A stretch of DNA of 64,000 nucleotides from Sorex araneus (GCF_027595985.1 NC_073305.1:88291799-88355798); one strand, 5' to 3'. Shown: positions 45,703-56,963, counted from the first letter of the stretch. Notes: generated by a model not told the origin, from the sequence alone. Program-made: numbers and translations.

Positions 45703-48700
45703 CTGCGAACGGCAGAGAGACGGGACCCGCGTGAGCAGCCCCGGGCACCCGGGTGGGCATCTGGGCGCGGTCGTGGCGAGGAGACCCGGGACCCAGCGCA
45801 GCGCCTGGACTGGAGTCGCTGGTGTTTTATGTGCCCATTGATGGACTTGTGTGTGTGTGTGTGCGCATGTGTGATGTGTGTGTGTGTGTGTGTGTCCTTC
45901 TCCTTTTCCTCCCCCCCCCCAACTTATAAAACCTTAGCACCCCACTAGGAGGGGATCCTCAGCTCCAGAGTGAGTTCTCTGTCGTTCAGGAGAGTTGATG
46001 AGCAAAACTTAGAGTTGATGAACTAAAAAAGTGCAGGGAGGGCCGGGAAGCTAGTTGGTTGTGGCGGCAACTAAAGGGAACACCACTTTCAGGTCAGTTG
46101 TTCTGTCTTTTTCAGATATCAACCATCCCAGGCTGACGTTCACCGCGTAAGGACAATAGGACTTAACTGATTGGCTCTCTCCGTTTCTTGAAGACCCTAT
46201 TCCTCATTCCTTTCTCCTGGCCATTGCAGTAGGAAAGGAGACTCGCTCATGCAAGTTTTCCAAATGGAAATCAGGTCCCAAAGCATAAAACCTCGATTTG
46301 GGATATGTTGCTATTTTCTAGCATTTGCAAGTACTCAAGATTTTTCTGTAGGGAATCTTCACTCTCTCCCTCCAGCCCCCCCTGCCCCCACCACACAGTG
46401 TTCAATATATCGGTTATTATGTTATAAGCACTGAAATCAATATTGCAGAGATGGTGCGTTTCCAAAATGTGGAAAATAGTACATGGTCGTAGAAACAGAC
46501 CTTGATCCTTTGATTTCATCTTCATTTCTGTCTTACTTAACCAAAATTTCATTATAGTTAAGTTAAAGACTAAAAAGCAGGTATTTGAAATCTTTTTTTT
46601 TAAGTGGATTTTTTTTGGTTTTTTTTTGGGGGGGGGTCACACCTGGTGATGCACAGGGGTTACTCCTGGCTCTGCACTCAGGAATCACTCCTGGCGGTAC
46701 TCAGGGGACCATATAGGATGCTGGGAATCGAACCCGGGTTGGCCTCGTGCAAGGCAAACGCCCTACCCGATGTGCTATTGCTCCAGCCCCAGGGATTTGG
46801 AATCATTTAAGTGGCATACATACATCACTGTATCACCGTCTCACTGTCATCCTGTTGCTCATCGATTTGCTCGAGTGGGCACCAGTAACATCTCCATTGT
46901 GAGACTTGTTACTGTTTTTGGCATATCAAATACACCATGGATAGCTTGCTGGGCTCTGCCATATGGGTGGGATACTCTCAGTTGCTTGCCGGGCTCTCAT
47001 ATTATAAAATAATAAAGAATATTTCCCATTCATATTGTATGCATTTCTGGATCATTTTTGGTTTCTGATACAAGGTAAGTTTATAATGTCCAACAATAAA
47101 ACAACATTTGAATTACATTTCTGAAGGATTTACTATTCTTTTCTCTACATTTATTTATTTATTATGGGTCTCGGGCCACCCTTGTGATGCTCAGGGGTTA
47201 CTCTTGACTCATGTACTCAAAGAATCACTCCTGGCATACTCAGAGGACTATATGGGATGCCAGGGATCGAACCTGGGTTGGCCATATGCATAGTAAGCAC
47301 CCTACCTCCTGTACTACATCTTTTGCCCCAGTTTTTACTCTTCAGTGCATCCGAATATCAACATTTTTATGTTTCAATTTCAAATAATTAATGTTACATT
47401 TTAATGACTTCTGAAAACTATGAATTAGACCGTTTTCAGTAGCAATCACTTAAGATAAATTCTGTATTTTATTTTGGTTTATGGGTCACATTTGGCTCTG
47501 TTCAGGGTTTACCCCTGGCTCTGCACTCTGGCATCATTCCTGACAGGGCTTGCGGGACCACTTGTGGTGCCAGAAATTGAACCTGGGTCAGCAGCATGCA
47601 AGGCAAGTACCTTACCTGCTGTACTATCTCTCCAGTCCCCAAATTTGTATTTTTAATTTTTTCTTAGCACTTGATATTAATAATCAAGTTTTTACCTATG
47701 ATCTTCAGAAAGATAGTGTGCTGTAAAGAGGACCTGAGTATAAGAAAATGAAAAATGTCACTTATAAAGTAGTGGTATAATTTCTCTAGGTATCATAATC
47801 CTCACATGCAAAAATCAGAACGATGCTATTTCCCTTGCTCACTTCACAAGCTTAATTTGGAAATCTAGAATACTTAATATGTATGAATAGATTACATAAT
47901 TAAAATGTATAGATATATAAATATATATAAGGTGGCATTATTATTAGTGATTTTCTGAGACAATAAAACTAAGAGTATGGCTGTCAGGGAAATTTTATAA
48001 TATTGAACCATTTCAGTTTCTAACAAAAGGATCAAATACCTGCAGAAATTGTTGACTGCATGCTTGGCTTGATTTCTTGCATCATTCTGGTCTTCTCCAC
48101 CAGCCACATAAAGAAATCCATCCATTACAGCCACACACTGATTAAAACTCTTGGCTGGCATTTCTGTAAGCTTGCTCCATCCATTTTCAGGATCTTTATA
48201 CAGTACGTCTCTACTAAGGGACTTCTCAGTAAGTCCAGGGCGTCCTCCGACAGTGACAAGGACGCGACAGGCCCCTCGAATTCTTGTGCGTCTAGATTGC
48301 AATGTGTTTTGATGATATGGAAGTAAATGATAGTTCATAGCATCTACAAGAAGTTTGTGACAATCAGCATCTTGCATCATTCTTGGTACAGACTGAACAT
48401 AATTGACCAGGTCTTGTGCAGAGATGGTACCAAAGCGAATATTACTTAGGAGATCTGCAGCATGTTTCAATCTCTTTTGGTCAAATTCTAGCCATTTCAT
48501 TGCAATCTGGAATGCTACTATTTCAGAAGGCAACTGTAGGTCATCATCTATAAGAAGTTCATTAATTTGCTCAAATGTAAGTTTCATAAACTTATCTGAT
48601 TCTGAGAACTCGAGGAAGTTATCCCGGATAAATTTCTGGGCTGCTGCTTTGGCGTTTTTTAGAGAGTATGTTTCGGCAATGTTGGCAATATACATGCAGT

Positions 48701-49211
48701 TCTCAATGCTCATTTCTCGTATCAGAAAATCACTGCACATCTTTACAAGGGTGTGAATCTGAAGATAAACAGCAGCAGAAATAATGCTTCCTATTGTATA
48801 TAAGGAGAGAGTCAGTTTTCCTGTGTAGGCATATGCAATGACAGTAGCCAGGCCCAATGGTGAGATATCATTGAGGTCTACCCTTTGAGTAGATGGATCT
48901 TTTTTCAGGATGTTGTAAAAGTACTCACTGCATGAAGCCATCACTGACTTGTGAACATCAAAGGATTTGGTTTTGGTGCCAATGACTAAGTCACAAAGGA
49001 AGCTCTCCTGCCGCATTTTACTTAACCCTTCCAAGAGGTTGGGGCAATAAGAAGCATCTGTTAACTCAGAAGAAATGCAGCTAAGGCCATTGCCTCCCTC
49101 AAGAAGTCCATTCAAAGCATTCAGTTTGCTTAGGGGGCTGTCTTCTACAATTATCGTCATCTCATTGATCTCTCCCTTGTTCTTTTTGACAGTCTTCTTT
49201 TTGGGGGCCAT
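44970..49211 (-). CDS. KLHL31: KLHL31, kelch-like protein 31 (BTB-BACK-Kelch), two coding exons, complete
   Basis: The coding sequence is 49211-48040 joined to 45702-44970, giving 1905 nt, 634 residues and TGA, the length I know for mammalian KLHL31. Residues about 73-140 form a BTB domain (CDLVIGT at 73-79, YAYTGKL at 127-133). A BACK domain covers about 175-276. Six kelch blades follow from about 317, with double glycines at 322, 371, 425, 472, 519 and 571. BTB-BACK-Kelch proteins usually act as substrate adaptors for CUL3 ubiquitin ligases. KLHL31 is known from heart and skeletal muscle, where it supports sarcomere integrity. The start is the first in-frame ATG after the acceptor, with A at -3 and G at +4 (tccaacATGG). 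The frame stays open upstream to a TTG at 49235, which is not a likely start. No frameshift or internal stop is seen. The family assignment is certain and the orthology to KLHL31 is near-certain from the distinctive lysine-rich N-terminus and sequence throughout. Confidence 0.97.
45848..45895 (+). repeat. GT microsatellite in the KLHL31 intron
   Basis: Interrupted (GT)n followed by C-rich sequence near 45911-45920. Confidence 0.95.
46610..46790 (-). repeat. Type A SINE in the KLHL31 intron
   Basis: Full antisense copy preceded by T- and G-runs. Same orientation as the gene. Confidence 0.88.
46822..46997 (-). repeat. Type B SINE, 5' truncated, in the KLHL31 intron
   Basis: Antisense copy stopping at gcttgccgggctct, so the tRNA-like head is absent. 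Confidence 0.85.
47158..47330 (-). repeat. Old type A SINE in the KLHL31 intron
   Basis: Antisense copy: gatgctcaggggttactctt, ccagggatcgaacctgggtt. Confidence 0.7.
47470..47638 (-). repeat. Old type A SINE in the KLHL31 intron
   Basis: Antisense copy ending ctatctctccagtcccc, about 430 bp downstream (gene sense) of the donor at 48039. Confidence 0.75.
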
Positions 49212-49242
49212 GTTGGAAAACACAGTCACAGGCAAGAGCTTG
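48040..49242 (-). other. KLHL31: KLHL31 first coding exon (BTB, BACK, first two kelch blades)
   Basis: On the minus strand a run of T ends in ttttttag (AG at 49244-49243), and the exon starts at 49242 with 31 nt of 5' UTR before ATG. It ends after TGCAG at 48040 and is followed by gtattt, a sound donor. It encodes residues 1-390 and two bases of codon 391 (phase 2). Codon third positions are mixed and A/T is common, unlike the next exon. One large exon carrying BTB, BACK and the first blades fits the gene's expected structure. Confidence 0.95.
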
Positions 49243-49539
49243 CTAAAAAACAGACAAAACCACAGTGTTTTTATTAACTTTGGGCTTTGAAATGTTACGT
49301 TGAAGATATTTTCTTCTTCACAAGATAATAACTTTTTAATGGAAATGATAGATTGGCCCTCATAAAAAAGACTTCAAGACTTACATTCAACTAAATGCAC
49401 ATTTTATTGACAGATCATTTCATGATCAAGTATAAATTCTGGAGAGCTTTATATTATCAAGGTCTAAGAGATTTTCCAGGGGTTAGTACACATGTCAGAA
49501 AAGTCCCCGGTCCTTGTTTATTTCCCAGCACTCACATTT

Positions 49540-49736
49540 CCTGAGCATCTTTTATTTTTCTTTTTGGGTCACTCCCGGCGATGCACAGGGCTTACTCCTG
49601 GCTCTGCACTCAGCAATTACTCCTGGCAGTGCTCAGGGGACCATACGGGATGCTGGGAGTCGAATCCAGGTAGGCTGCGTGCAAGGCAAATGCCCTACCC
49701 GCTGTGCTATTGCTCCAGCCTCTCCTAAGCATCTTT
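49540..49736 (-). repeat. Type A SINE with 13-bp imperfect duplication, 300 bp from the KLHL31 acceptor
   Basis: cctgagcatcttt at 49540-49552 recurs as cctaagcatcttt at 49724-49736. Confidence 0.88.
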
Positions 49737-49739
49737 AAG

Positions 49740-50200
49740 TGTGGCCCTGAGAGCCCCCAAGCACTGCAGAGTCCAAGCAGCACCACATCCATGGGCCATA
49801 ACTTTCAGTCACCAAGTCTATGGGCTAAGAATCACTGAAAGTGGCTCCCAAGTCCCCTTAAGCAGCCCCCCCCCGCCATGCAGATATATATTATCAATTA
49901 AGACTGATCCACAGAGCTATGTTTCCAAGAAAGCTTTTTCAAAAGAACTAACCACAGGCAATGTTGGTGGTCTAGTGGTGAGCATAACTTCCTTCCAGAT
50001 ATGTCTCTGACCTGGTTATATGGTAATTATAGAACAGTAGCAAATATCACTTGAAAGGCTTAGTTTTATCTCATAGAAAGTGAGTTGCAACAATTCTGAA
50101 ATTTTTTCCTCAATAAAGTATAAAATTATGGGATCTATGTAAAATGTATGCTTCGAATATCAATGTCTATCGTGTTATGTACATGTGAAAATCAATGGGT
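49740..50200. other. Intronic DNA without recognised features
   Basis: Nothing recognised. Confidence 0.4.
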
Positions 50201-50201
50201 A

Positions 50202-50340
50202 GGGCCAGAGAGATAGTGAAGGGGTGTAGGTACATGCTATATATGCTGCCTACCAAAGTTAATCACTGGCACTGCATATGGTCCCCCAAATACCACCAGG
50301 AGTAAGTACTGAGAACTGCCAGGTGTGATCCCAGACAAAC
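50202..50340 (+). repeat. Old type A SINE
   Basis: gggccagagagatagtgaag, gcatatggtcccccaaatac. Confidence 0.65.
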
Positions 50341-50609
50341 AAACAGAAACAAATGGTTAAAATAAGGGGAAGGGGAAAGGAGGTGGATGTCGAATAAACT
50401 GTGTATTTGCATGCTCGTTTATGAATCTGTACAACTGAAACCACTATTAAAATTTTCTAGCTACAGAGATCTTCACTGCCCCTTGTATCTTGGCAAATGT
50501 TCTTATACTTGGCAAATTGGAGACTCTGCTTCTCCATTTGCCATCAGCCCAACTTGGGGACTGCGCTATTGCTTTTCTTACACTAGAGGCCCCTAAGAAT
50601 GATAAAGGC

Positions 50610-50750
50610 AAAGGCTGAAAAGATAGTACAGGACTTAAGGCACTAGTTTTGCATATGGCTAGCCCTGATCCAAATCCTTTGGTATTAATATATGGTACCC
50701 TGAGCACTAAACTCAGAGCCAGGTTTGCCCCTGAGAAACACTAGGTATGA
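50610..50750 (+). repeat. Old type A SINE
   Basis: aggctgaaaagatagtacag, cagagccaggtttgcccctg. Confidence 0.55.
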
Positions 50751-50884
50751 TGCAACATTTTCCACTCACCAAGGAAGATAGAATAAGGGCCATGCATCTT
50801 GTGTTCTAAGCCATACTGCAGGGAAGATCGACTTCCTCGTTACGGGTCACAAAAACTCAGAGGTTCTATTTTGTTGTTGTTTAG

Positions 50885-51000
50885 GCTTTTTTTTTTTGGT
50901 GGGGGTGGAAGGCTGATCCACACCTGGTGGTGCTCAGGGCCCACACCTGGTTCTGTGCTCAGGAAACCATTTGTGGTTCTATAATTCGAATCCACGTTGT
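50885..51000 (-). repeat. Old type A SINE fragment
   Basis: cacacctggtggtgctcagg and tctgtgctcaggaaaccatt, head missing. Confidence 0.5.
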
Positions 51001-51249
51001 GACCTCAGAGGCATGCTTTGAAACTCTGAGGCTCCGTGCTTACAAAGGAAGAAAGGGAAGCCTGCAACAGAAGCTCTGGGGCCTTCGTACTGAGGACTTT
51101 CTGGGGAGTACAGACAAAGGGCACATCATATTGGGTATGCACGGGCATGGACACACACACACACATACACACACATTCACACTCATATATGCCATTCTGC
51201 CAATATGCCATTCTGCTAATAAGTACTCAGTTTCCCAATTTGGTTCTTT

Positions 51250-51451
51250 TCATTGCTATTAATTTCTTTTTTTGAGGGGGAAGGGTCACACTTGGCAATG
51301 GCTAGGAGTTACTCCTGGCTTTGCACTCAGGAATTACTCCTGGCAGTGTTCAGGGACCATATGGAATGCTGGGAATCGAACCTGAGTTGGCCGCATGCAA
51401 GGCAAATGCCCTACCCGCTGTGCTATCACTCCAGCCCCCATCATTGCTATT
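51250..51451 (-). repeat. Type A SINE with 11-bp target-site duplication
   Basis: tcattgctatt at 51250-51260 and 51441-51451. Confidence 0.9.
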
Positions 51452-51524
51452 GATTCTTATGGATTTGGAATCCTTTATTGGATGTTTTAAATTCTATATC
51501 ATGATTTTTTTTTCTCAGTAAATT

Positions 51525-51720
51525 TGTCTGCTTTTTTTTTTTTTTTTTTGCTGTTTGGGTCACACCTGGCGATGCTCAGGGGTCACTCCTGGCTTTGCAC
51601 TCAGGAATCACTCCTGGCAGTGCTCAAGGGACCATATGGGATGCTGGGAATCGAACCCAGGCTGGCTGCATGCGAGGCAAATGCCCTACCCGCTGTGCTA
51701 TCGCTCCAGCCCCTGTCTGC
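51525..51720 (-). repeat. Type A SINE
   Basis: Full antisense copy with long poly-T. tgtctgc flanks both sides. Confidence 0.88.
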
Positions 51721-52799
51721 AATTTCTTTTCCAATATTTACACTTCTTATTTTAATTTCCTTAACCCTAAATTTTAGAGCAATATTAAATATTAGTAGGA
51801 AAAAAATAAAAGGGGGCATAACCCAAGTAGCACATGTATGCCAGGAAAGAGGGGACAATTGCTTATCATTTCCACTCACTCATTTGGTCATGGTATTGGG
51901 CTTCTCACACCTGGAGCTGGATTGACTGTGTGGACTACTTGAAGGAGGTTATGGAGGAATTAGACATTTACAAAGATGAAATAATTGTAAGTAGTTAGAT
52001 GTGAGAAGTCACTCACTATGTCCTCTGGGTCTTGCTGGAAATCATCAGTAACGGCGGCCACAATGGGGATCTAAAAAGGTGTACACTTGTGTATATCCAC
52101 TCACTAATAGTCCAAACTGTAGCCTGGGTGGTAAAGGATACATACATTTTGAAGGACTCCATTTTAATTGATTAAATTCTGCATTAGCCGAAGGTAGATA
52201 GGGGTTTTAATTAACTGTTGCTTTATTGAAAGTTTATCTTCCCTTTCTTTTCTTTTAAAAAGAAAAGCACTGAGTGCTTTGTTGCCAACTGCTCAGGGAC
52301 TCCCACGCCAGGTAGCTGAGGCAGTCACCATGGTTATCATACCTGAGGGATGGTTTTCCTGGGAATGGATGGGAGTGTCCCCTAGCTGTGCCAGTGTGAG
52401 ATTTTCCATACCCTTTGCTATTCTTCCTCAAGCACAACAGGCTGGGTTTCATTCCCTACCCAGGAGGCCCTAATGAATTGCCCTCTTGGGATCAAAGAGA
52501 GGGAAAACTTTGCAGGCTTCCACTGAGACTGTGAGCGGCTCGAAGTGTTTACATGGTCCTTCCCATGGCAAGACACCCTGGAAAGAGGAGCAGGTGTCCC
52601 CACAGCAGCTGAGGTTGTGTAATGGGATGAGCAGTTATTTGGAGGCACTCCCTCCTTCCTGTCACTTCCCTTTTTGGGGGAAAGAAACTGCAAAGGATGC
52701 AAAGGGCAGTGAAAGGCAAGGTTCCCTGTGCTGTCAGAGTTATCCCTTCATCTGTTCCAAAACCCACAGAAACTTCCTCCATTTTACAAAGGATGCTGG
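51721..52799. other. Intronic DNA without recognised features
   Basis: About 1.1 kb, single-copy in appearance. Open frames show no known domain. Confidence 0.4.
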
Positions 52800-52804
52800 C
52801 TTTT

Positions 52805-52948
52805 TAATTTTTTCTTTTTTGGCAGGGGGTGGAGGCACACCTGGATGTGCTCAGGGTCTATTTCTGGCTCTGCGTTCAGGAATCATTCAGGGCAGTGCCC
52901 CTGCAGCCATATGTGGTACCATACCCACTGTACTATCTCTTTGGCCCC
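52805..52948 (-). repeat. Type A SINE with internal deletion
   Basis: Antisense body lacks the B-box region. catatgtggtacc is joined to ccactgtactatctctttgg. Confidence 0.65.
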
Positions 52949-53159
52949 ATGAACAACAATCCCCTCTCTCTCTCTCTCTCTCTCTCAAGCTGGGGAGAAG
53001 GGAAACTGAGATACTATCCCATGTTCTCTTCCTTCCCCCACTGCAGATAGTGACTGTTGGGTCATTTCTAGGATGGTATTTCATGTGAATACTTACATAA
53101 TCTGGACGGACCCTTATGTAATGTGGACCCTTTCCACCATTTGACAAATTTAAGTGAAT

Positions 53160-53442
53160 TACATTTATAATGAACTGGAGCAATAACACAGTGGATAGGG
53201 CATTTGCCTTGCATGTGCACGACCAGGGTTCGATTCCTCCATCCCTCTCGGTGAGCTCGGCAAGCTCCTGAGAGTATCTTGCCCGCAAGGAAGAGCCTGG
53301 CAAGCTACCCATGGTGTATTCGATATGCCAAAAGCAGTCACAACAAGTCTCACAATGGAGACATTACTGGTGCCCACTTGAGCAAATCGATGAACAATGG
53401 GATGACAGTGCTATGACAGTACTACAGTGCTACATTTATAAT
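53160..53442 (+). repeat. Type B SINE with perfect 12-bp target-site duplication and no A tail
   Basis: tacatttataat at 53160-53171 and 53431-53442. The element ends gacagtactacagtgc. It is one of the clearest examples that type B inserts without an A tail. Confidence 0.93.
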
Positions 53443-54300
53443 CAAGCCATAACTATAAATTACCAAGCATGGTTTACTTTATGTATTAAATGTAACCTGT
53501 GACCTCCATTCATAGCTAGAATAATAAATAACTGGCTAGCTCATTATTAGTTGAGGGTTTTCTATGCTCTAAGCCTTGGGTTAAGTTCTGGGTTAACTTC
53601 ACATATTTCTCAATTTAAACATTCCTAAAATTCTGAAAGGTGATTTATATTATGTTCATTTTACAAGGGCAGCCCTTAAAGTCTAGAAAAATTTTAAAAC
53701 TGTGACTAAGGTCACACATATGTAATGTATTGTGGAATAAAATCAACCCAGATTCAACCCTGGCCCCTATATTCCTTCCATACGTCCAAGGTAGGTTCCC
53801 ATGGTTGTCCCTGTCATTAGGAAGAGACCAAGTGAAGTGGGACTGAGGTTTATCACAGCAAACATGGACAAGGAGTACATGAAACAGTTTTCTATAGCTT
53901 CAAACACTAAAATAGAAGAGTTACTCTTTGGATGTAAAATAACCCTGTTTGGGAACAAGCGGCCTATGGATTTTGTTATCCCACTGGGAACAAGGCTACA
54001 AAAACCAATTATTAGGAAACAGAACAAGTCACGGAAGCTTTTACTGAGTTGATTTGTCAGAGAACCAAGTGGACTCCTGTGATGAGTTCAAAGTGAAATA
54101 ATCACATTTTGTTTAAAAACAATTATCCATTTTGTTGGTTCAACTTAGCATAGTCCTGGCTTTTATCGATAAAGTATTCAGACTCTATGCATGAAGCTAA
54201 TTATTGTTCAAACTGGACAGACAGTATAAGGATCCCAAGCTAAAGCCTTTGGTTTGGGTTCTGATGAATATTTTAGAAACATAACTCTTTCTCTTTCCTC
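53443..54300. other. Intronic DNA with one short unrecognised frame
   Basis: A plus-strand frame at 53801-54052 (83 residues, ATG start) has unbiased composition but no similarity that I recognise. I do not call it a gene. Confidence 0.3.
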
Positions 54301-54301
54301 A

Positions 54302-54367
54302 TCATGTTCATGTGTGCGTGTGCGCATGCAGTGTGTGCATGCATGCGTGTGTGTCTGTGTGTGTGTG

Positions 54368-54446
<79 letters not shown>
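54302..54446 (+). repeat. Compound GT/GA microsatellite
   Basis: Interrupted (GT)n to about 54390, then uninterrupted (GA)n of about 27 units to 54446. Confidence 0.95.
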
Positions 54447-54450
<4 letters not shown>

Positions 54451-54597
54451 AGGATTGCAAGGTGGAAGGGTAGAAATGTAGTTTTTAAGACCAATGTCTT
54501 GGGTTGCCACAGAACAACAACAACAAAAAGAGCTTTGGTGTTCATTTCACTCTAACCATCTGAGAGATCTATGGCAAAACATCCATCATTTCACTAT

Positions 54598-54740
54598 TTT
54601 ATTTTATTTTATTGTTTTTGGGGCCACACTTGGCTGTGCTCAGGGCTCACTTCTGGTGGGCCAAAGGTGGTGCTAGAGCTTGAACCCAGTTGACTGTGTG
54701 CTAGGACAACACCTACCCACTGCACTATCTCTCCAGTTTC
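54598..54740 (-). repeat. Old type A SINE
   Basis: ggggccacacttggctgtgc, actgcactatctctccag. Confidence 0.65.
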
Positions 54741-56440
54741 GATATACAGCCTTTGAACTTTTCATTGTAATCACCAGTCAAAATAGAAGATGAGGGCTTT
54801 ATAGTGCCACAATTTTACAGAGTTAAGAATGAGCATCCTGCTTTTACTACCACAAAGTCCAGTCTGGTCCTCTATCACCTCTCTCCTCAGTGTGACCTTG
54901 CAGAACTCTAGAATCAACTCATTATTAGTTACAGAAAAACCAAGACAAAAAATTTTCTACCTAGAAGCATGATGGCCCTCTGAGCCTTTGTTACTAGGCT
55001 AGCAAATGAAATGACAAGATGTCCAGTTAAGCTTGAAATTCAGATAGATAAATTACAAATCATATTTTATTTTTTTCCACAAGAATTTTTAAAACATTTT
55101 GTTGATTGAGGTACATGGCTTACAAATCATATTTTAGTACAGTATGTTCTGTGTGATAATATTTGGGGCAATTGACACTAAAAAGTGGATTTTAATCTCC
55201 TATCTGGGTGCCCTGCTCTGAGTTAATTTCAGGTTAAGTCCATGAATTCCATGATTTATTTTTTTGCTGGAATATTATGAGATACATCATGCTTATCTAA
55301 TTTTTTAAGAAGGCGAGATTCTCAAAAACGGTTCATAACTCAAGATAGATAGAGGCACTGGACTTGAGAATAAGGTTATCAAGACCAAGGTACCATCGTT
55401 CTGAACACATTCTACGCAGTTCTATGGATGGACACGTTTCTGAGAAATCATCTCACTTAAATCAAGTTTCTCTTGTCCTGAAACATGTCTCAGAGGAAAA
55501 GCTGAGATGAGAGGAAAGAATTGTCACCTTTATATTGAAGAACCTTCTTGTTTTCCTGCTCTCCTGTCCCTCTCGTTCCCCTTCTCCTGGGAGGGATTCT
55601 ACACCCGGAGCTGCAAAGCCATGTGTGCTGAGGTGTCAGTCACCCCCCTGCCAGAACGAGTTGGGATCCCTGACCCCCTCCTTTGCCAAAGGGACAAATC
55701 GGCTGCGCCTGCGCCCGGTCCTGCCACATTCCAGGCGCTGCATCTGTCCCCACTCATCAGCACCAATCCCGGAATAGAAACACTCCAGCCTGTGCCGCTT
55801 GCCATTTTAAGTTAAGTCCAACTTAAGGAGAAGGGACTGAGGGGGTGTTTCCACTTCACCATTTTATTTCCAGCATGCTCTTTGTAACAAAACCTATGTC
55901 AGTATACATAGAAGTACAGATTTAGAGCCGGGATGTGTTTCACACGGTTTGAGATTTGTTCTGTTGCAGGTGAAATTTCAATTTTGATGGTTATCACTTC
56001 TATTTCTGATCATTCAATGGGTAAATCGTTTTTTTTTTCTCTTTGGGAGGGTGGGGGAGGCAGGGGAGAAGCTTATCAAGGGTTAAGTGTTCACCTGCTT
56101 TTGATCAAAATCAGGATGGCATTCGAAACTTTGCAAATCAAAGGGAAGCATTCCACGTTTTCCCTCTTTTCTCTAGAAAACAGAAGCAGCAAAGCTTTAG
56201 AGACTATAAAGCTGCTTTTTGAAAAAGACAAACAATCTCGCTTTTCCAAGTCACTCTCCCCGCCTAGCTCTCCTCTCATTTCGGGAAAATGCTCTCCGGT
56301 CCTTAGCCTCAGTTTTGTGTCGTGAGCGATCTGACCCCCAGCCCCGTAGAGCATCCCCTCCACCCCAGTCTCTTCCAGCCCCTACACCCCGGCCTGCACC
56401 CCAGAAGTAGAAGGCAGAAATGGTCCAGCCTGGCCCAGAG
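54741..56440. other. Repeat-poor 1.7-kb stretch beside candidate exon 1
   Basis: No SINE or L1 is seen. A moderately GC-rich patch lies at 55.56-55.8 kb. MCAT-like cattcc motifs occur near 55.73 and 56.15 kb and a cacctg E-box lies at about 56.09 kb. These short motifs are common by chance, but together they would suit a muscle enhancer. Confidence 0.3.
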
Positions 56441-56448
56441 CTCCTTAC

Positions 56449-56815
56449 CCTCCCGTGTGAAGCGGCCTCCCAGCCTTGTGCTGGTGAAGTTGCAGCAGCC
56501 GGTTCCTTGCGGGGAAGCAATCTATGAGAGAGAAAGAGAGGGAGAAGGGAAACCCCGCGGGCAAGCACCGGCGGCCACCTGCAGAGTCAGGACAGTTCTT
56601 AGTGAGTCTTTGCAGTCCCTCCGGATAAGGCAGCGGGGCTGGGCTCCCAGCAAGAAGCTCCTCTCCCTCTTTGGTCTTCAGCTCCAGGGCACTTGGGGGC
56701 AGAGGGCGGGGCTCCGGGTGGGGGACAGGGATTGGGTTGCTGGACCTGCTCAGTTGTTTAAAAAAGAGAGAGAAAAGGGGGGAAAAATGCCCAGCCCTTG
56801 TTAAATTGGGTGTGA
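56449..56815 (-). other. KLHL31: Candidate KLHL31 non-coding first exon
   Basis: On the minus strand the sequence gggAGG|gtaagga at 56452-56442 is a near-consensus splice donor at the edge of a GC-rich, repeat-free block, in the right direction to join the acceptor at 49243. KLHL31 is known to have a 5' non-coding exon. The 3' boundary (56449) rests on that donor. The 5' boundary is only the approximate end of the GC-rich block, because I see no decisive initiator or TATA box. RNA reads spanning 56449 to 49242 would settle it. Confidence 0.4.
56704..56712. promoter_or_regulatory. GC-box (Sp1-type) in the putative KLHL31 promoter/first exon
   Basis: GGGCGGGGC reads on the plus strand inside the GC-rich block at 56.5-56.75 kb. 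It lies about 255 bp upstream (gene sense) of the candidate exon 1 donor, so it falls at the promoter or first-exon boundary. A single GC-box is weak evidence alone. Confidence 0.35.
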
Positions 56816-56953
56816 GCAAAGAAAATTAATTTAGAGGGTATTTAATTATTAGAAGCAGAGATTAGAGCGCATGTCCTTGGTGAGAAGGAGGAAAGACTGC
56901 TACAAATGAGCTCGTGGAAGGGTAAATAGCCTGGTCCTTGGAGATGGTTGAGT

Positions 56954-56963
56954 TTATAAATAG
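56954..56963 (-). promoter_or_regulatory. MEF2-type A/T-rich site upstream of KLHL31
   Basis: The minus-strand sequence CTATTTATAA fits the MEF2 consensus YTAWWWWTAR. It lies about 140 bp upstream of the candidate first exon. KLHL31 is a muscle gene and MEF2 is a muscle regulator, so the position is suggestive. The plus strand reads ttataaatag, so it could also be a TATA-like sequence. Confidence 0.35.

Larger units (their letters stand above)
45703..48039 (-). other. KLHL31: KLHL31 intron between the two coding exons
   Basis: This 2337-bp intron runs from donor gtattt at 48039 to acceptor cgcag at 45703. It holds a CpG-rich continuation of the GC-rich exon (to about 45800), a GT microsatellite, and three A-type and one B-type SINE copies, all antisense to the plus strand. 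The stretches 45900-46600 and 47640-48039 look single-copy, and I recognise nothing in them. Confidence 0.9.
49243..56448 (-). other. KLHL31: Probable KLHL31 intron 1 (5' UTR intron)
   Basis: The acceptor at 49244-49243 is clear. The upstream donor at 56448-56447 is a candidate only, so the 7.2-kb length is inferred. The interval carries SINEs of both main types, a GT/GA microsatellite at 54.3 kb and several single-copy-looking stretches. The stretch next to the donor (about 55930-56440) is repeat-free. Confidence 0.55.

Noticed and set aside
44949..45734. Open frame of 261 residues antisense to the KLHL31 last exon, plus another frame of about 200 residues
   Set aside because: Stop codons are rare at this GC content. 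The frames are Ala/Arg/Gly-rich shadows of the true KLHL31 frame and show no domain.
49212..49235. N-terminal extension of KLHL31 starting at a TTG codon
   Set aside because: Non-ATG, poor precedent; the ATG at 49211 has a good Kozak context and matches the known protein start.
53801..54052. 83-residue plus-strand frame with balanced composition
   Set aside because: No similarity I recognise, no splice or promoter context, and frames of this size occur by chance. A protein search could overturn this.
56322..56804. Plus-strand open frame of 160 residues in the GC-rich block near candidate exon 1
   Set aside because: Low-complexity composition, no recognised domain, and it lies over the likely KLHL31 promoter and 5' exon.
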